64,000 nt of DNA from Thiopseudomonas acetoxidans (GTDB taxonomy: Bacteria > Pseudomonadota > Gammaproteobacteria > Pseudomonadales > Pseudomonadaceae): contig NZ_JAUCDY010000003.1 of assembly GCF_030362935.1 (NCBI RefSeq), positions 124,001 through 188,000 of the forward strand, given 5' to 3'. Of the stretch, positions 52,330 through 60,729 are shown piece after piece (the first letter of the stretch is position 1; every line of letters starts with the position of its first letter). The notes below the pieces were generated by a model that was not told the origin of the DNA, did not search any database, and worked only from the letters and a program-made list of their open reading frames with translations. Made by a program: the position numbers and the translations under genes.

Positions 52330-53135
52330 GAGTTACAGGCTCTTAGATAGATTTGTGCATAAGGCTGATTTTGCACTATTTCAATCAAGGCTTCACGCAC
52401 CAGTTCCAAAATCGCCATAAAAGTAACCACCACACCTAAACGCCCTTCTTCGAGAGTAAATAACTGACTAAAGGGTACAAATTCATCGGCGGCTAAACGC
52501 TCTAAAATCAAACTCATACGCTCACGAGTCGACAGCGTTTCGCGGCTAATTTGATGACTTTCATACAGGTCGCTACGATGCAACACCTCAGCGAAGGCGC
52601 GTAACAGCTCGTCCAAATTTACTTCGGGCAGGCTATGCGAATTCTTTTGCTTTTCTATCTGTAACAGGGGAAGAAATACGTCGCGCCCTACTCTAGGCAG
52701 CTCATCAAGTTTTTCAGCCGCTTCTTTGAAGCGTTCGTACTCTTGTAAGCGGCGGACTAATTCAGCTCTTGGGTCTTCTTCATCTTCATCAGCCATACTC
52801 TGCTTTGGCAGCAGCATACGTGATTTTATTTCTGCTAACATGGCTGCCATCACGAGGTATTCTGCCGCCAGCTCTAAGCGCGCATCCTTCATGATTTCAA
52901 CATAGCGCATGTATTGCTGGGTAATTGCTGCGACTGGAATATCAAGGATATCGACGTTTTGTTTGCGAATTAGGTACAGCAGCAAATCCAGCGGACCTTC
53001 AAAGGCTTCTAAAATTATTTCCAATGCATCAGGTGGAATATACAGATCCTGTGGCAGCTGATTTAAAGCTTGGCCATAGACCAGAGCCAGCGGAAGCTGC
53101 TCAGGATGCTGCGCTAATTCACTTGATGTTTGCAT
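52326..53135 (-). CDS. scpA: Segregation and condensation protein ScpA (kleisin)
   Basis: A 269-residue kleisin: EGPLDLLLYLIRKQNVDILD at the N-terminal SMC-binding region, EYLVMAAMLAEIKSRMLLP, a variable linker and a C-terminal winged helix (FMAILELVREALIEIVQN). Its 3' end overlaps the scpB start by 4 bases. It starts 6 bases after the yciO stop and continues the yciO-scpA-scpB order common in pseudomonads. Confidence 0.94.
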   Translation of the reverse strand: MQTSSELAQHPEQLPLALVYGQALNQLPQDLYIPPDALEIILEAFEGPLDLLLYLIRKQNVDILDIPVAAITQQYMRYVEIMKDARLELAAEYLVMAAMLAEIKSRMLLPKQSMADEDEEDPRAELVRRLQEYERFKEAAEKLDELPRVGRDVFLPLLQIEKQKNSHSLPEVNLDELLRAFAEVLHRSDLYESHQISRETLSTRERMSLILERLAADEFVPFSQLFTLEEGRLGVVVTFMAILELVREALIEIVQNQPYAQIYLRACNS

Positions 53136-53141
53136 GCTAAC

Positions 53142-53765
53142 CTATTGATTAATAAACGCACTTACGTCGCCAGAACCAACCCGCAACACTTCAGGCTCTT
53201 CATCAACCAAGCTGATAACCGACGAGGCTTCATGGGTACCGTAACCGCCATCAATAATCAGATCGACTTGGTTCTCCAGCAAGTCACGAATCTCATAAGG
53301 GTCGCTCAAAGGCTCGGTTGCACCGGGCATAATCAAGCTCACGCTCATCAATGGCTCACCCAGTTCTTCCAACAACGCTAAGGCGATTGGATTGCTGGGT
53401 ACACGCAAGCCAATGGTGCGCCGCTTAGGGTGCATTAGCATGCGCGGTACTTCACGGGTGGCGTTTAAGATAAAGGTGTAAGGACCAGGCGTGTGCGCTT
53501 TTAACAAGCGAAAAGCTGTCGTATTGACCTTGGCATACAGCCCCAGCTCCGATAGATCGCGGCATAACAATGTAAAGTTGTGCTTGTCATCTAAGCGACG
53601 TAACAAGCGAATACGGTCTAGGGCAGGCTTGTCCCCTACTCTACAGCCGACGGCGTAAGACGAGTCCGTTGGATAAATAATGACGCCACCCTGTTTAATA
53701 ATATCAACGACTTGGCGAACCAAGCGGTTTTGCGGGTTTTCCGCATGGATTTGAAAAAACTTCAT
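53142..53765 (-). CDS. yciO: YciO/Sua5-YrdC family protein
   Basis: A 207-residue protein with the YrdC nucleotide-binding fold: GGVIIYPTDSSYAVGC, the RNA/nucleotide patch RRLDDKHNFTLLCRDL, PGPYTFIL and RTIGLRVPSNPIALALL. It lacks the extra C-terminal Sua5 domain and looks like YciO, the TsaC/TsaC2-related paralogue whose cellular role is uncertain. ATG 53765 is supported by AGGAG. It lies 4 bases after the rnm stop in a tight operon with scpAB. Confidence 0.9.
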   Translation of the reverse strand: MKFFQIHAENPQNRLVRQVVDIIKQGGVIIYPTDSSYAVGCRVGDKPALDRIRLLRRLDDKHNFTLLCRDLSELGLYAKVNTTAFRLLKAHTPGPYTFILNATREVPRMLMHPKRRTIGLRVPSNPIALALLEELGEPLMSVSLIMPGATEPLSDPYEIRDLLENQVDLIIDGGYGTHEASSVISLVDEEPEVLRVGSGDVSAFINQ

Positions 53766-53769
53766 TTCG

Positions 53770-54642
53770 TTAAACTCCTGTAGCCAGCTGCAAATCAGCT
53801 GGTAAGGCAAATTTATGCCATAAATACTCTAAATCTGTAGCTGGTGTTCGATACAGACCGACCTCAGAAAATTGATGCGGCGCATGAAAGTCACTGCCGG
53901 CACTGACGGATAAGGAAAACTCTCGAGCCAATATGGATAGTGCACCTACATGCTCTGCTGGTTGCAGGCCATTACTGACCTCTAAGGCATGGCCGCCGAG
54001 TTCAACAAAGTCGCTGATTAAGCGCCGTCTTTTGCTACGGGTAAAATCATACTGATACGGGTGCGCCAGACTTATCCAAGCCTGCGCCTCAGTCAAAGCG
54101 TGCATGACTTGCTCTAATGTTGGCCAGTGTTGCTTGATATCACCTATTTTCCCTGTGCCGAGCCATTTTTTAAAAGCCTCGCTGTGGCTTTTCACATAAC
54201 CAGCCTGCACCATAAACTCAGCAAAATGAGGCCTAGCTGGGGGCGTTTGTACTTCACCCAACTGCTTTTGAACCTCCTTGGCTCCAGCCAGCGTATCCGC
54301 AAAGCCGGCTTTACTTAAACGCTGTGCTATTTCTTCTGAGCGTAACAAACGCGCATCATATAACTCATCAATAAGCTCGGTTAACACTTTGTTTTCCATA
54401 GAGAAATCAAAGCCTAAAACATGGATCGTTGCTCCGCCCCATAAACAGGACAGTTCAACCCCATTAACCAGGTGCATTCCTAGCTCTTGCGCCGCTGTGC
54501 GTGCCTGTTCAATGCCTGCAAGGGTGTCGTGGTCGGTTAACGCCAACAGCTTTACGCCTTGGCTATGAGCACGCTTTACCAGCTCAGCAGGCGATAAAAC
54601 CCCGTCTGATGCTGTGCTATGACTGTGTAAATCAACTTTCAT
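53770..54642 (-). CDS. rnm: PHP-domain 5'-3' exoribonuclease RNase AM (YciV)
   Basis: A 290-residue PHP phosphoesterase. Metal ligands are visible in [11 protein letters not shown] (His6, His8), [11 protein letters not shown], the Glu in [19 protein letters not shown] and AGSDFHAPH near the C-terminus. The E. coli homologue matures 23S, 16S and 5S rRNA 5' ends and degrades 3'-phosphoadenosine-type small substrates. ATG 54642 is used, since family members start with the MKVDLHSHS strand; a TTG six codons upstream is open but unlikely. First gene of the rnm-yciO-scpA-scpB operon, divergent from yciB. Confidence 0.92.
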   Translation of the reverse strand: MKVDLHSHSTASDGVLSPAELVKRAHSQGVKLLALTDHDTLAGIEQARTAAQELGMHLVNGVELSCLWGGATIHVLGFDFSMENKVLTELIDELYDARLLRSEEIAQRLSKAGFADTLAGAKEVQKQLGEVQTPPARPHFAEFMVQAGYVKSHSEAFKKWLGTGKIGDIKQHWPTLEQVMHALTEAQAWISLAHPYQYDFTRSKRRRLISDFVELGGHALEVSNGLQPAEHVGALSILAREFSLSVSAGSDFHAPHQFSEVGLYRTPATDLEYLWHKFALPADLQLATGV

Positions 54643-54703
54643 AAGGACTACTTTTACCAAACTTTGCTATTATGCGTGCTCTATTATAGAGGTTGCCTGC
54701 ACT

Positions 54704-55297
54704 GTGAAACAATTTATTGATTTTATTCCGTTATTATTATTTTTTATCGTCTTTAAAACTGAACCCAGAGACATCGAGCTGCTTGGTCAAAGCTGGGTGC
54801 TGGGCGGTATTTTTAGTGCTACCGCTGTACTTATTATTAGTTCTGTGGTGGTTTACGGTACGTTATTTATCGTGCATAAACGCCTAGAAAAAACTCAATG
54901 GCTCACTCTACTTGGCTGTTTGTTTTTTGGTGGCTTAACTCTAGCCTTTCACAGCGAAACCTTTTTGAAATGGAAAGCCCCAGTGGTCAACTGGCTGTTT
55001 GCGTTAGGCTTTGCTGCCAGTCACTTTATTGGTAAGCAGCCGCTGATTCGACGCATGATGGGGCACGCCGTTGAACTGCCTGACTCTGTTTGGACTAAGC
55101 TTAATATCGCATGGGTAGCATTCTTTTTGGTGTTAGGCGGCACGAATTTATTTGTCGCTTTTACCTTCCATGAAATCTGGGTCGACTTTAAAGTATTTGG
55201 CAGCCTTGGCATGACCCTTGTGTTTTTAATTGCCCAGGGCGTTTTTATCGCGCGTCACATCAAACCCGCACCTGAAGATAACACAAAGGAGATATAA
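54704..55297 (+). CDS. yciB: Inner-membrane protein YciB (septation protein A family)
   Basis: A 197-residue protein with five to six hydrophobic segments and family motifs [33 protein letters not shown] and [26 protein letters not shown]. YciB is involved in envelope integrity and intracellular septation. The start is GTG 54704. The next gene, yciI, is 2 bases downstream of the stop, and the yciB-yciI pair is conserved in pseudomonads. Confidence 0.93.
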   Translation: MKQFIDFIPLLLFFIVFKTEPRDIELLGQSWVLGGIFSATAVLIISSVVVYGTLFIVHKRLEKTQWLTLLGCLFFGGLTLAFHSETFLKWKAPVVNWLFALGFAASHFIGKQPLIRRMMGHAVELPDSVWTKLNIAWVAFFLVLGGTNLFVAFTFHEIWVDFKVFGSLGMTLVFLIAQGVFIARHIKPAPEDNTKEI

Positions 55298-55299
55298 AA

Positions 55300-55602
55300 G
55301 TGCTGTATGCCATTATTGCGACTGATGTAGAGAACAGTTTAGAAAAACGTATGGCCGCGCGCCCTGCCCATCTTGAGCGTTTGCGTGAATTACAAAATCA
55401 AGGCCGTTTAGTTTTAGCCGGCCCAACTCCGCATATTGATAGCGAAGACCCAGGTACTGCCGGTTTTTCAGGCAGCTTAGTGGTTGCTGAGTTTGCTTCC
55501 TTAGCGCAAGCACAAGCATGGGCTAACACCGATCCCTATGTAAGTGCTGGCGTGTACGCACAGGTGCAAGTAAAACCTTTTAAACAAGTATTTCCCCAGT
55601 AA
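55300..55602 (+). CDS. yciI: YciI-like ferredoxin-like fold protein
   Basis: A 100-residue protein of the YCII family: [42 protein letters not shown] with conserved His-Arg, and [20 protein letters not shown]. Enzyme activity is not established in this family, though an Asp-His pair is thought to be catalytic. Start GTG 55300 is supported by AAAGGAGA. It is followed 4 bases later by a response-regulator gene, so all may be cotranscribed. Confidence 0.92.
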   Translation: MLYAIIATDVENSLEKRMAARPAHLERLRELQNQGRLVLAGPTPHIDSEDPGTAGFSGSLVVAEFASLAQAQAWANTDPYVSAGVYAQVQVKPFKQVFPQ

Positions 55603-55606
55603 AAAT

Positions 55607-56338
55607 ATGCAAACAAGCCGGATTTTATTGGTTGATGACGACCAGGAGCTGTGTGCATTGTTGAAGGATTGGCTAAGTCAGGATGGCTTTGATATTACTG
55701 CCATGCATGATACAACCAGCGCGCGCAGCTATCTGCACACTCAAGAATTGCCCGATGCTGTGATACTCGATGTCATGTTACCCGACGGCAATGGCTTGGA
55801 GTTCTTGCGTACCCTGCGCACGCAACATAAAGGCTTGCCGGTGCTAATGCTCTCAGCGCGCGGCGAGCCAACCGACCGCATTCTAGGCCTTGAGTTGGGC
55901 GCCGATGATTACCTTGCCAAGCCCTGCGACCCAAGAGAGCTCACGGCGCGACTTAGGGCTGTGTTGCGCCGCAGTCAAAGCGCGGCGCTCTCTACTGTAG
56001 AAGAAGCCACAACGCCACTTATTGCATTCGATGATTTAGAATATAACCCTGCCACCGGTGTATTGCTGGTGAATAACGATGAAGTCAGTTTGACTGTCTC
56101 TGAGGGTAAGGTGCTAGAAATATTATTACAAAATCCTGGCGTGCCTATCGATAAACATAAGCTCACAGAGCTCGCGCTTGGACGCAAGCTGACCTTGTAT
56201 GACCGCAGCATAGATATGCATATCAGTAATCTAAGAGGCAAAATAGGCACGCATCCCAACGGTGAGCCGCGTATCTTGTCTATCCGTGGGCGTGGCTATT
56301 ATTATGCGCCTCATAAACCCTTAGAAAGCTCTGAATAA
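55607..56338 (+). CDS. cpxR: OmpR-family response regulator, CpxR-like
   Basis: A 243-residue regulator. The receiver domain has acidic pair DDD near residue 10, phosphoacceptor Asp55 (VILDVMLPDGNG) and Lys in ADDYLAKPCDPREL. The winged-helix output domain is residues about 140-235 (YDRSIDMHISNLRGKIG, RILSIRGRGYYYA). It is followed by a Spy/CpxP-like gene and a kinase, and a CpxR-type box lies in front of the former, which together support the Cpx name. An unrelated OmpR-type pair remains possible. Confidence 0.87.
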   Translation: MQTSRILLVDDDQELCALLKDWLSQDGFDITAMHDTTSARSYLHTQELPDAVILDVMLPDGNGLEFLRTLRTQHKGLPVLMLSARGEPTDRILGLELGADDYLAKPCDPRELTARLRAVLRRSQSAALSTVEEATTPLIAFDDLEYNPATGVLLVNNDEVSLTVSEGKVLEILLQNPGVPIDKHKLTELALGRKLTLYDRSIDMHISNLRGKIGTHPNGEPRILSIRGRGYYYAPHKPLESSE

Positions 56339-56369
56339 TTTCCTGCGTTGTTAGGGTGTCGTTATTTTC

Positions 56370-56406
56370 TTTACCCACACTTTACAATCTGCTGACCGCG
56401 CTTTAC
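56370..56406. promoter_or_regulatory. Putative CpxR boxes upstream of the cpxP-like gene
   Basis: TTTAC at 56370-56374 and TTTAC at 56381-56385 form, on the minus strand, GTAAA-N6-GTAAA, very near the E. coli CpxR consensus GTAAA-N5-GTAAA. A third TTTAC is at 56402-56406. They lie 60-100 bases before the cpxP-like start, as expected for autoregulated Cpx targets. Confidence 0.55.
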
Positions 56407-56466
56407 ATAGAGCAAGGCATACTAACTCCATGCCGGACACACCGGACATTACCAAGGAGAAATCAG

Positions 56467-56934
56467 ATGCGTATTCAATTAACAGCCCTTGCCTTAGCCG
56501 CCTTACTACCCTTCAGTGCCCTGCAAGCAGCAGAAACTGCTAAACAGCCGGACGCTAAAGCGCAGCAGCAGGAATTAAGACAAAACTACTCTGGCCCACG
56601 TCTCAACCAAGAACAGCGCGACAAGATGCAAGAAATGCGTCAAGCGCACCGCCAAGAGCAACAAAAGCTTTATCAGCAAACATGGGAAAAGATCCCTAAA
56701 AAAGACCGTGATGCATACGACAAAAAGCGCGAACAAATGCTGGAAAAAAACCGCTCACAGATGCGCGCAATCTTAACTCCAGAACAACAAAAAGCGTTTG
56801 ACCAAATGCGTGAGCAAAAGCTGGAACGACAAAAACAAAATATCGGTAGAGTTGGACAAGGCAAAGCCGGTAAAAACCGACAAAAAAACCAATACAAGAT
56901 GCACAGACAGTATCGTGACTGTGATATGTATTAA
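56467..56934 (+). CDS. CpxP/Spy-like periplasmic protein
   Basis: A 155-residue secreted protein: signal peptide of about 22 residues (ending LQAA), then a highly charged helical protein rich in Gln, Lys and Arg. RLNQEQRDKMQEMRQAHRQE and RAILTPEQQKAFDQMREQKL are LTxxQ-type motifs of the Spy/CpxP family, periplasmic chaperones and adaptor inhibitors of CpxA. ATG 56467 is preferred because of AAGGAGA 8 bases upstream; the open frame extends further 5' without such support. It sits between regulator and kinase genes, an unusual but informative order. Confidence 0.83.
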   Translation: MRIQLTALALAALLPFSALQAAETAKQPDAKAQQQELRQNYSGPRLNQEQRDKMQEMRQAHRQEQQKLYQQTWEKIPKKDRDAYDKKREQMLEKNRSQMRAILTPEQQKAFDQMREQKLERQKQNIGRVGQGKAGKNRQKNQYKMHRQYRDCDMY

Positions 56935-56952
56935 ACCAGTAACCACCCACCA

Positions 56953-56990
56953 CGCTGCTGCTTAAGCACTAGGCAGCAGCGTTTTTATTT
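56953..56990 (+). terminator. Terminator/attenuator between cpxP-like and kinase genes
   Basis: CGCTGCTGC (56953-56961) pairs with GCAGCAGCG (56973-56981) around an 11-base loop and is followed by TTTTTATTT. The kinase start is only 12 bases further, so kinase expression probably depends on read-through, keeping it lower than the chaperone. Confidence 0.8.
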
Positions 56991-57001
56991 CAGGGGTTAG
57001 C

Positions 57002-58318
57002 ATGCGATCGTTATTTTGGCGGGTTTTAGGTGCTTTTTGGTTAGCGCTTATCTTAACGGGCACACTAACCTTTCTATTGACGCGCTTCTTTAATCAAGAT
57101 GCTTGGATACTGTCCCACCACCCTGCTTTTTCCCAACTGACTGAGCAATGGCTGCAGCTGTATGAGCAAGGCGAGTTATCCCAAGCCCAGCAAGCCTTGC
57201 ATAAATTACGACAAGAACACCGTATTTACACCCAGGTCTTTGATGAAGACGGCCAGCTTGTTTCGACCAGCAGCAGAATGCGTAATGCGCCAATCAATAT
57301 AAACAACCCGTCAAACAATACACATTCAAGCTGGCGCAGACTGGCGCAAGAAATTAGCACGCCACAAGGAAATACCTTCTTATTTATTCACCGCATTCCG
57401 CGCTCTGAACTGGCTAAATGGCAATACGGACATGGTTTTGGTCCATTGCTGCTGGTGCTTGTCGCGGTGGTTGTTTTAACACTAATTAGTCTGTTATTAA
57501 CCTTCTCCATTACTCGCCCCCTTACGCGCTTACGCCATGCTGTGCGTGAGCTGGGAGAATCGGCTTATCAACAAAAACATTTGGCCGAACTGGCCCAGCG
57601 CAAAGACGAGTTTGGTGTGTTGGCTGCTGACTTCAACAAAATGGGGCAACGCCTGCAAAACATGCTCAACAGTCAACGCCAGTTGCTACGGGATGTCTCT
57701 CACGAATTACGCTCCCCTTTAGCGCGTTTGCAGGTTGGTTTAGCCTTAACTGAGCGTGCACCGGCGCAAAAACAACAGGAATTCTGGCCAAAGCTTGCCT
57801 TGGAGTGCGAGCGTCTTGATACCCTCATTAATGAGATGCTGGTATTAGCGCGCATGGAGCAAGAAACTCCTAAACCAGAAAGCTTTGAATTGTGCGCGTT
57901 ATTGCATGAGCTACAAGATGATTGCGCATTTTTTACGCCTGAGCAGCAGATACAACTTAACTGCCCTAGCCCCGTAAACTTAAACCTGGCAAAAAGCCTT
58001 TTGCAGCGCGTCCTAGATAATCTGTTGCGTAATGCGGTACGTTTTAGCCCAGCGGATAAACCGGTTGAAATACAGGTCGTGCTACATAGCAATAAGCTGG
58101 TTATCACAATTAGAGACCACGGTCCCGGCGTGAATGACAGCTTGTTAAGCCAGCTCACGCAGCCCTTTGTACGGGAAAAAAACCAGCAAACCACAGGCTA
58201 TGGTTTGGGCTTAACTATTACCGAACGTGCTGTGCACCAATTAGGTGGTCAACTTAGCCTAGCCAATCACAGGCATGGCGGTTTTATCGCTACCATTGAA
58301 TTGCCCTATTTTAGTTAG
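57002..58318 (+). CDS. cpxA: Sensor histidine kinase, CpxA-like
   Basis: A 438-residue inner-membrane kinase. TM1 is about residues 8-28, a periplasmic sensor of about 115 residues follows, TM2 is about 147-168 and then HAMP. The phospho-acceptor is His234 in RDVSHELRSPLARL; the N box is NLLRNAVRFS, G1 is DHGPGV and G2 is GYGLGLTI. Same family as CpxA. It ends in an 8-base convergent overlap with the nitroreductase gene. Confidence 0.87.
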   Translation: MRSLFWRVLGAFWLALILTGTLTFLLTRFFNQDAWILSHHPAFSQLTEQWLQLYEQGELSQAQQALHKLRQEHRIYTQVFDEDGQLVSTSSRMRNAPININNPSNNTHSSWRRLAQEISTPQGNTFLFIHRIPRSELAKWQYGHGFGPLLLVLVAVVVLTLISLLLTFSITRPLTRLRHAVRELGESAYQQKHLAELAQRKDEFGVLAADFNKMGQRLQNMLNSQRQLLRDVSHELRSPLARLQVGLALTERAPAQKQQEFWPKLALECERLDTLINEMLVLARMEQETPKPESFELCALLHELQDDCAFFTPEQQIQLNCPSPVNLNLAKSLLQRVLDNLLRNAVRFSPADKPVEIQVVLHSNKLVITIRDHGPGVNDSLLSQLTQPFVREKNQQTTGYGLGLTITERAVHQLGGQLSLANHRHGGFIATIELPYFS

Positions 58319-58871
58319 GCCAGCTGCTAACAAACTCCGCTGGCTCTAACTGCGCTCCTATTTTACAGTCGCTGGAAGGCGTGCCTACATACATATAGCC
58401 GATAATTTGCTCATTTTCTTGCAGTCCAAGCTGCTGGGTAACGTGTTTATTATCTGTCATTTCACCAGAGCGCCAAAACGCACCTAGGCCTTGCGCTTGC
58501 GCCGCCAGCAACAAACCATGAGCTGCACAACCTGCCGCGATAATCTGCTCATACTCAGGCACTTTAGGGTGCTCTTGTTTGCAGGCGATAATAACAATGA
58601 TCATCGGCGCTCTTAATGGCATTGCACGTGCCCGCTTGATCTGCTCGGCACTGGCTTGTGGGTTTTGGTGTATTAATGCCTTTGCATACAACTCACCCAA
58701 TGCTTCACGCCCCTGCCCCTCTATGGTCAAAAAACGCCACGGTCGAACCTGACCATGATCAGGTGCTCTTAAAGCAACACGATACATAATATCTAGCTGC
58801 TCAGCATTCGGAGCGGGCGCCTCTAAGCGCGACATTGAAGTGCGTGTAAGCAATAAATCTAATGCGTCCAT
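58311..58871 (-). CDS. Nitroreductase family protein, YdjA-like
   Basis: A 186-residue FMN-dependent nitroreductase, close in length to E. coli YdjA (183). Motifs: LLLTRTSMSRLEAPAP with FMN-binding RxS-type residues, ALRAPDHGQVRPWRF, AAGCAAHGLLLAAQAQGLGAFWRSG and GYMYVGTP. It likely reduces nitroaromatics or quinones with NAD(P)H in the cytoplasm; the natural substrate is unknown. It converges with the kinase gene with an 8-base overlap. Confidence 0.9.
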   Translation of the reverse strand: MDALDLLLTRTSMSRLEAPAPNAEQLDIMYRVALRAPDHGQVRPWRFLTIEGQGREALGELYAKALIHQNPQASAEQIKRARAMPLRAPMIIVIIACKQEHPKVPEYEQIIAAGCAAHGLLLAAQAQGLGAFWRSGEMTDNKHVTQQLGLQENEQIIGYMYVGTPSSDCKIGAQLEPAEFVSSWPN

Positions 58872-59017
58872 AAGTGTTCCTAATGCTGCTTGTAAGAAGA
58901 GTATACTAATACATTCGGCAATTTTTAGCGGCGGAGAAAATAGTGTTTCGATTAAGTCTAGCTAGAAAAAATAGCCATGTTATTATTGTGGTCGTGTAAA
59001 ACAGGGATCTCCATATA

Positions 59018-60409
59018 ATGAAGCAAGATGCAACTTCAAACACGTATTATGAAACCACTAACCTTCTGCTATCTGAATATTACTCGCGCACTTTAGCTTA
59101 TTTACTGATTGCGGCTACTGTAGCGACAGGATGCTATCTAAAGCACTTCAATAATAACACTCTCATTTGGTTGATTCCTTTTGCTTTGCTGTACCCTCAC
59201 TTTGTTAAGTTGCTGATAGAGCACTTCAAAGATCCTGCAGGAGCCGCCCAACAACAAAGCTTTAGATTTATCGATGCTGCCTTGATGGGTGGCTTTACTG
59301 CCCTCGTCGGCTTCTCCTTGATCCCCTCTTTATTAGCGGCATTGATAGTTGTCTTTTCTGCACTGATTCATGGTGGGATAAAAGCATTACTGGCCGGCTG
59401 CTTGGCGTTTATTTCAACGGCGTTGGCGCTATGGTTTTTCTTGCAACCGCCACTTATGTTGCAAACACCCTTGCTTATATCCACAGCCGCTTTTGCAGCC
59501 GCTGCTCTTTATTTTTGCTATATGGCGTATTACGTGTATTTTCAGGGAATGCTTCTATCAAAAGCCAAGGAACAGGTTAAACGTGAACAGGCTAAAGCTG
59601 TACATCTGGCCCACAGCTTGGCTAAATATTTATCTCCACAGGTGTGGGAATCTATTTTCTCTGGCAAACGTGGTGTAAAGCTAGAAGCACAGCGTAAAAA
59701 GTTAACGGTGTTTTTTTCCGACATCAAGGGTTTTACCGAGCTGTCTGAAGAGCTTGAAGCGGAAGCGTTAACCGATGTGTTAAATACTTACTTGAATGAA
59801 ATGTCTAAGATCGCACTTAAGTATGGCGGCACTATCGATAAGTTTATCGGTGACAGCGTGATGATTTTCTTTGGTGACCCCAGCACGCATGGCGCTAAAA
59901 AAGATGCCCTGGCTGCGGTTTCCATGGCCATTGAAATGCGTAAGCATATGAAGGTACTACGCCAGCATTGGCGCACGCAAGGCATTGATAAACCTCTGGA
60001 AATACGCATGGGTATCAACACAGGTTATTGCACAGTCGGTAACTTTGGTGCAGAAACGCGTATGGATTACACCATTATTGGACGTGAAGTAAACTTAGCG
60101 AGCAGACTTGAAAGTGCCGCTGACGCCAACGAAATTCTTATCTCAACCGAAACCTACTCGCTGGTTAAAGACGTGGTTATGGGACGCGACAAAGGTCAGA
60201 TACAAGTAAAAGGCTTTACCCGTCCGATACAGATTTTCCAAGTTGTTGACTACCGCCGAGATCTGGGCGAGACACGCAGTTTTGTCGAGCACGAGCTGTC
60301 AGGCTTTTCCATGTACATGGATACCAACAACATTCAAAGCTACGACAAAGAGCGCATTATTGAAGCTTTAAATCAGGCCGCTGAACATTTACGCGACAAA
60401 ATCATTTAA
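59018..60409 (+). CDS. Membrane-bound class III adenylate cyclase
   Basis: A 463-residue protein. About six hydrophobic segments occupy residues 20-185, then a class III cyclase domain: metal-binding Asp235 (VFFSDIKGFTELSEE) and Asp279 (DKFIGDSVMIFFGDP), with the Lys of DKFIGD in the position that selects ATP, and transition-state residues in YTIIGREVNLASRLE. It makes cAMP, in pseudomonads the signal for Vfr. It is comparable to membrane cyclases such as CyaB in principle, though the membrane part differs in detail. Its stop overlaps the convergent glutaredoxin-like gene by 8 bases. Confidence 0.9.
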   Translation: MKQDATSNTYYETTNLLLSEYYSRTLAYLLIAATVATGCYLKHFNNNTLIWLIPFALLYPHFVKLLIEHFKDPAGAAQQQSFRFIDAALMGGFTALVGFSLIPSLLAALIVVFSALIHGGIKALLAGCLAFISTALALWFFLQPPLMLQTPLLISTAAFAAAALYFCYMAYYVYFQGMLLSKAKEQVKREQAKAVHLAHSLAKYLSPQVWESIFSGKRGVKLEAQRKKLTVFFSDIKGFTELSEELEAEALTDVLNTYLNEMSKIALKYGGTIDKFIGDSVMIFFGDPSTHGAKKDALAAVSMAIEMRKHMKVLRQHWRTQGIDKPLEIRMGINTGYCTVGNFGAETRMDYTIIGREVNLASRLESAADANEILISTETYSLVKDVVMGRDKGQIQVKGFTRPIQIFQVVDYRRDLGETRSFVEHELSGFSMYMDTNNIQSYDKERIIEALNQAAEHLRDKII

Positions 60410-60638
60410 GGAATGCATACGCCTGTTCAGTAGTAAAAGGCCAGTATAATTCAGCCTGCGTATCTAGGCGCATAACCACAGGAATATGTATCCCGTAGCG
60501 TTCCACCCACTCTTCCTTCTCAATGATATCTACCCATTCTATTTGCAAGGGCAGTACGCTCAATAGCGGTGCCAAAATAGCCTCTGCTTCATCACAGAGA
60601 TGGCAACCTAGTGTGCTGAAAAGAATGCAGTGCAACAT
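60402..60638 (-). CDS. Glutaredoxin-like protein (DUF836 family)
   Basis: A 78-residue thioredoxin-fold protein with an N-terminal redox pair Cys12-x-x-Cys15 in TLGCHLCDEAE and the cis-proline strand IHIPVVMRLD. It belongs to the glutaredoxin-like DUF836 family. Natural partner unknown. It is convergent with the cyclase gene (8-base overlap); rpsA lies on the same strand upstream, separated by a strong terminator. Confidence 0.88.
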   Translation of the reverse strand: MLHCILFSTLGCHLCDEAEAILAPLLSVLPLQIEWVDIIEKEEWVERYGIHIPVVMRLDTQAELYWPFTTEQAYAFLK

Positions 60639-60680
60639 GGATTGGCTCCGAGACTGTTATTTTTTACATATTTTAGCCGT

Positions 60681-60711
60681 AAAAAAAGGGAGGATAAATC
60701 CTCCCTTTTTT
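60681..60711. terminator. Strong terminator downstream of rpsA
   Basis: A 13-bp stem, AAAAAAGGGAGGA with TCCTCCCTTTTTT, around a 4-base loop. It has a T-run on both strands, so it can act for rpsA on the minus strand and bidirectionally. Confidence 0.9.
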
Positions 60712-60729
60712 GTGCAGTGAAACTAGAAC

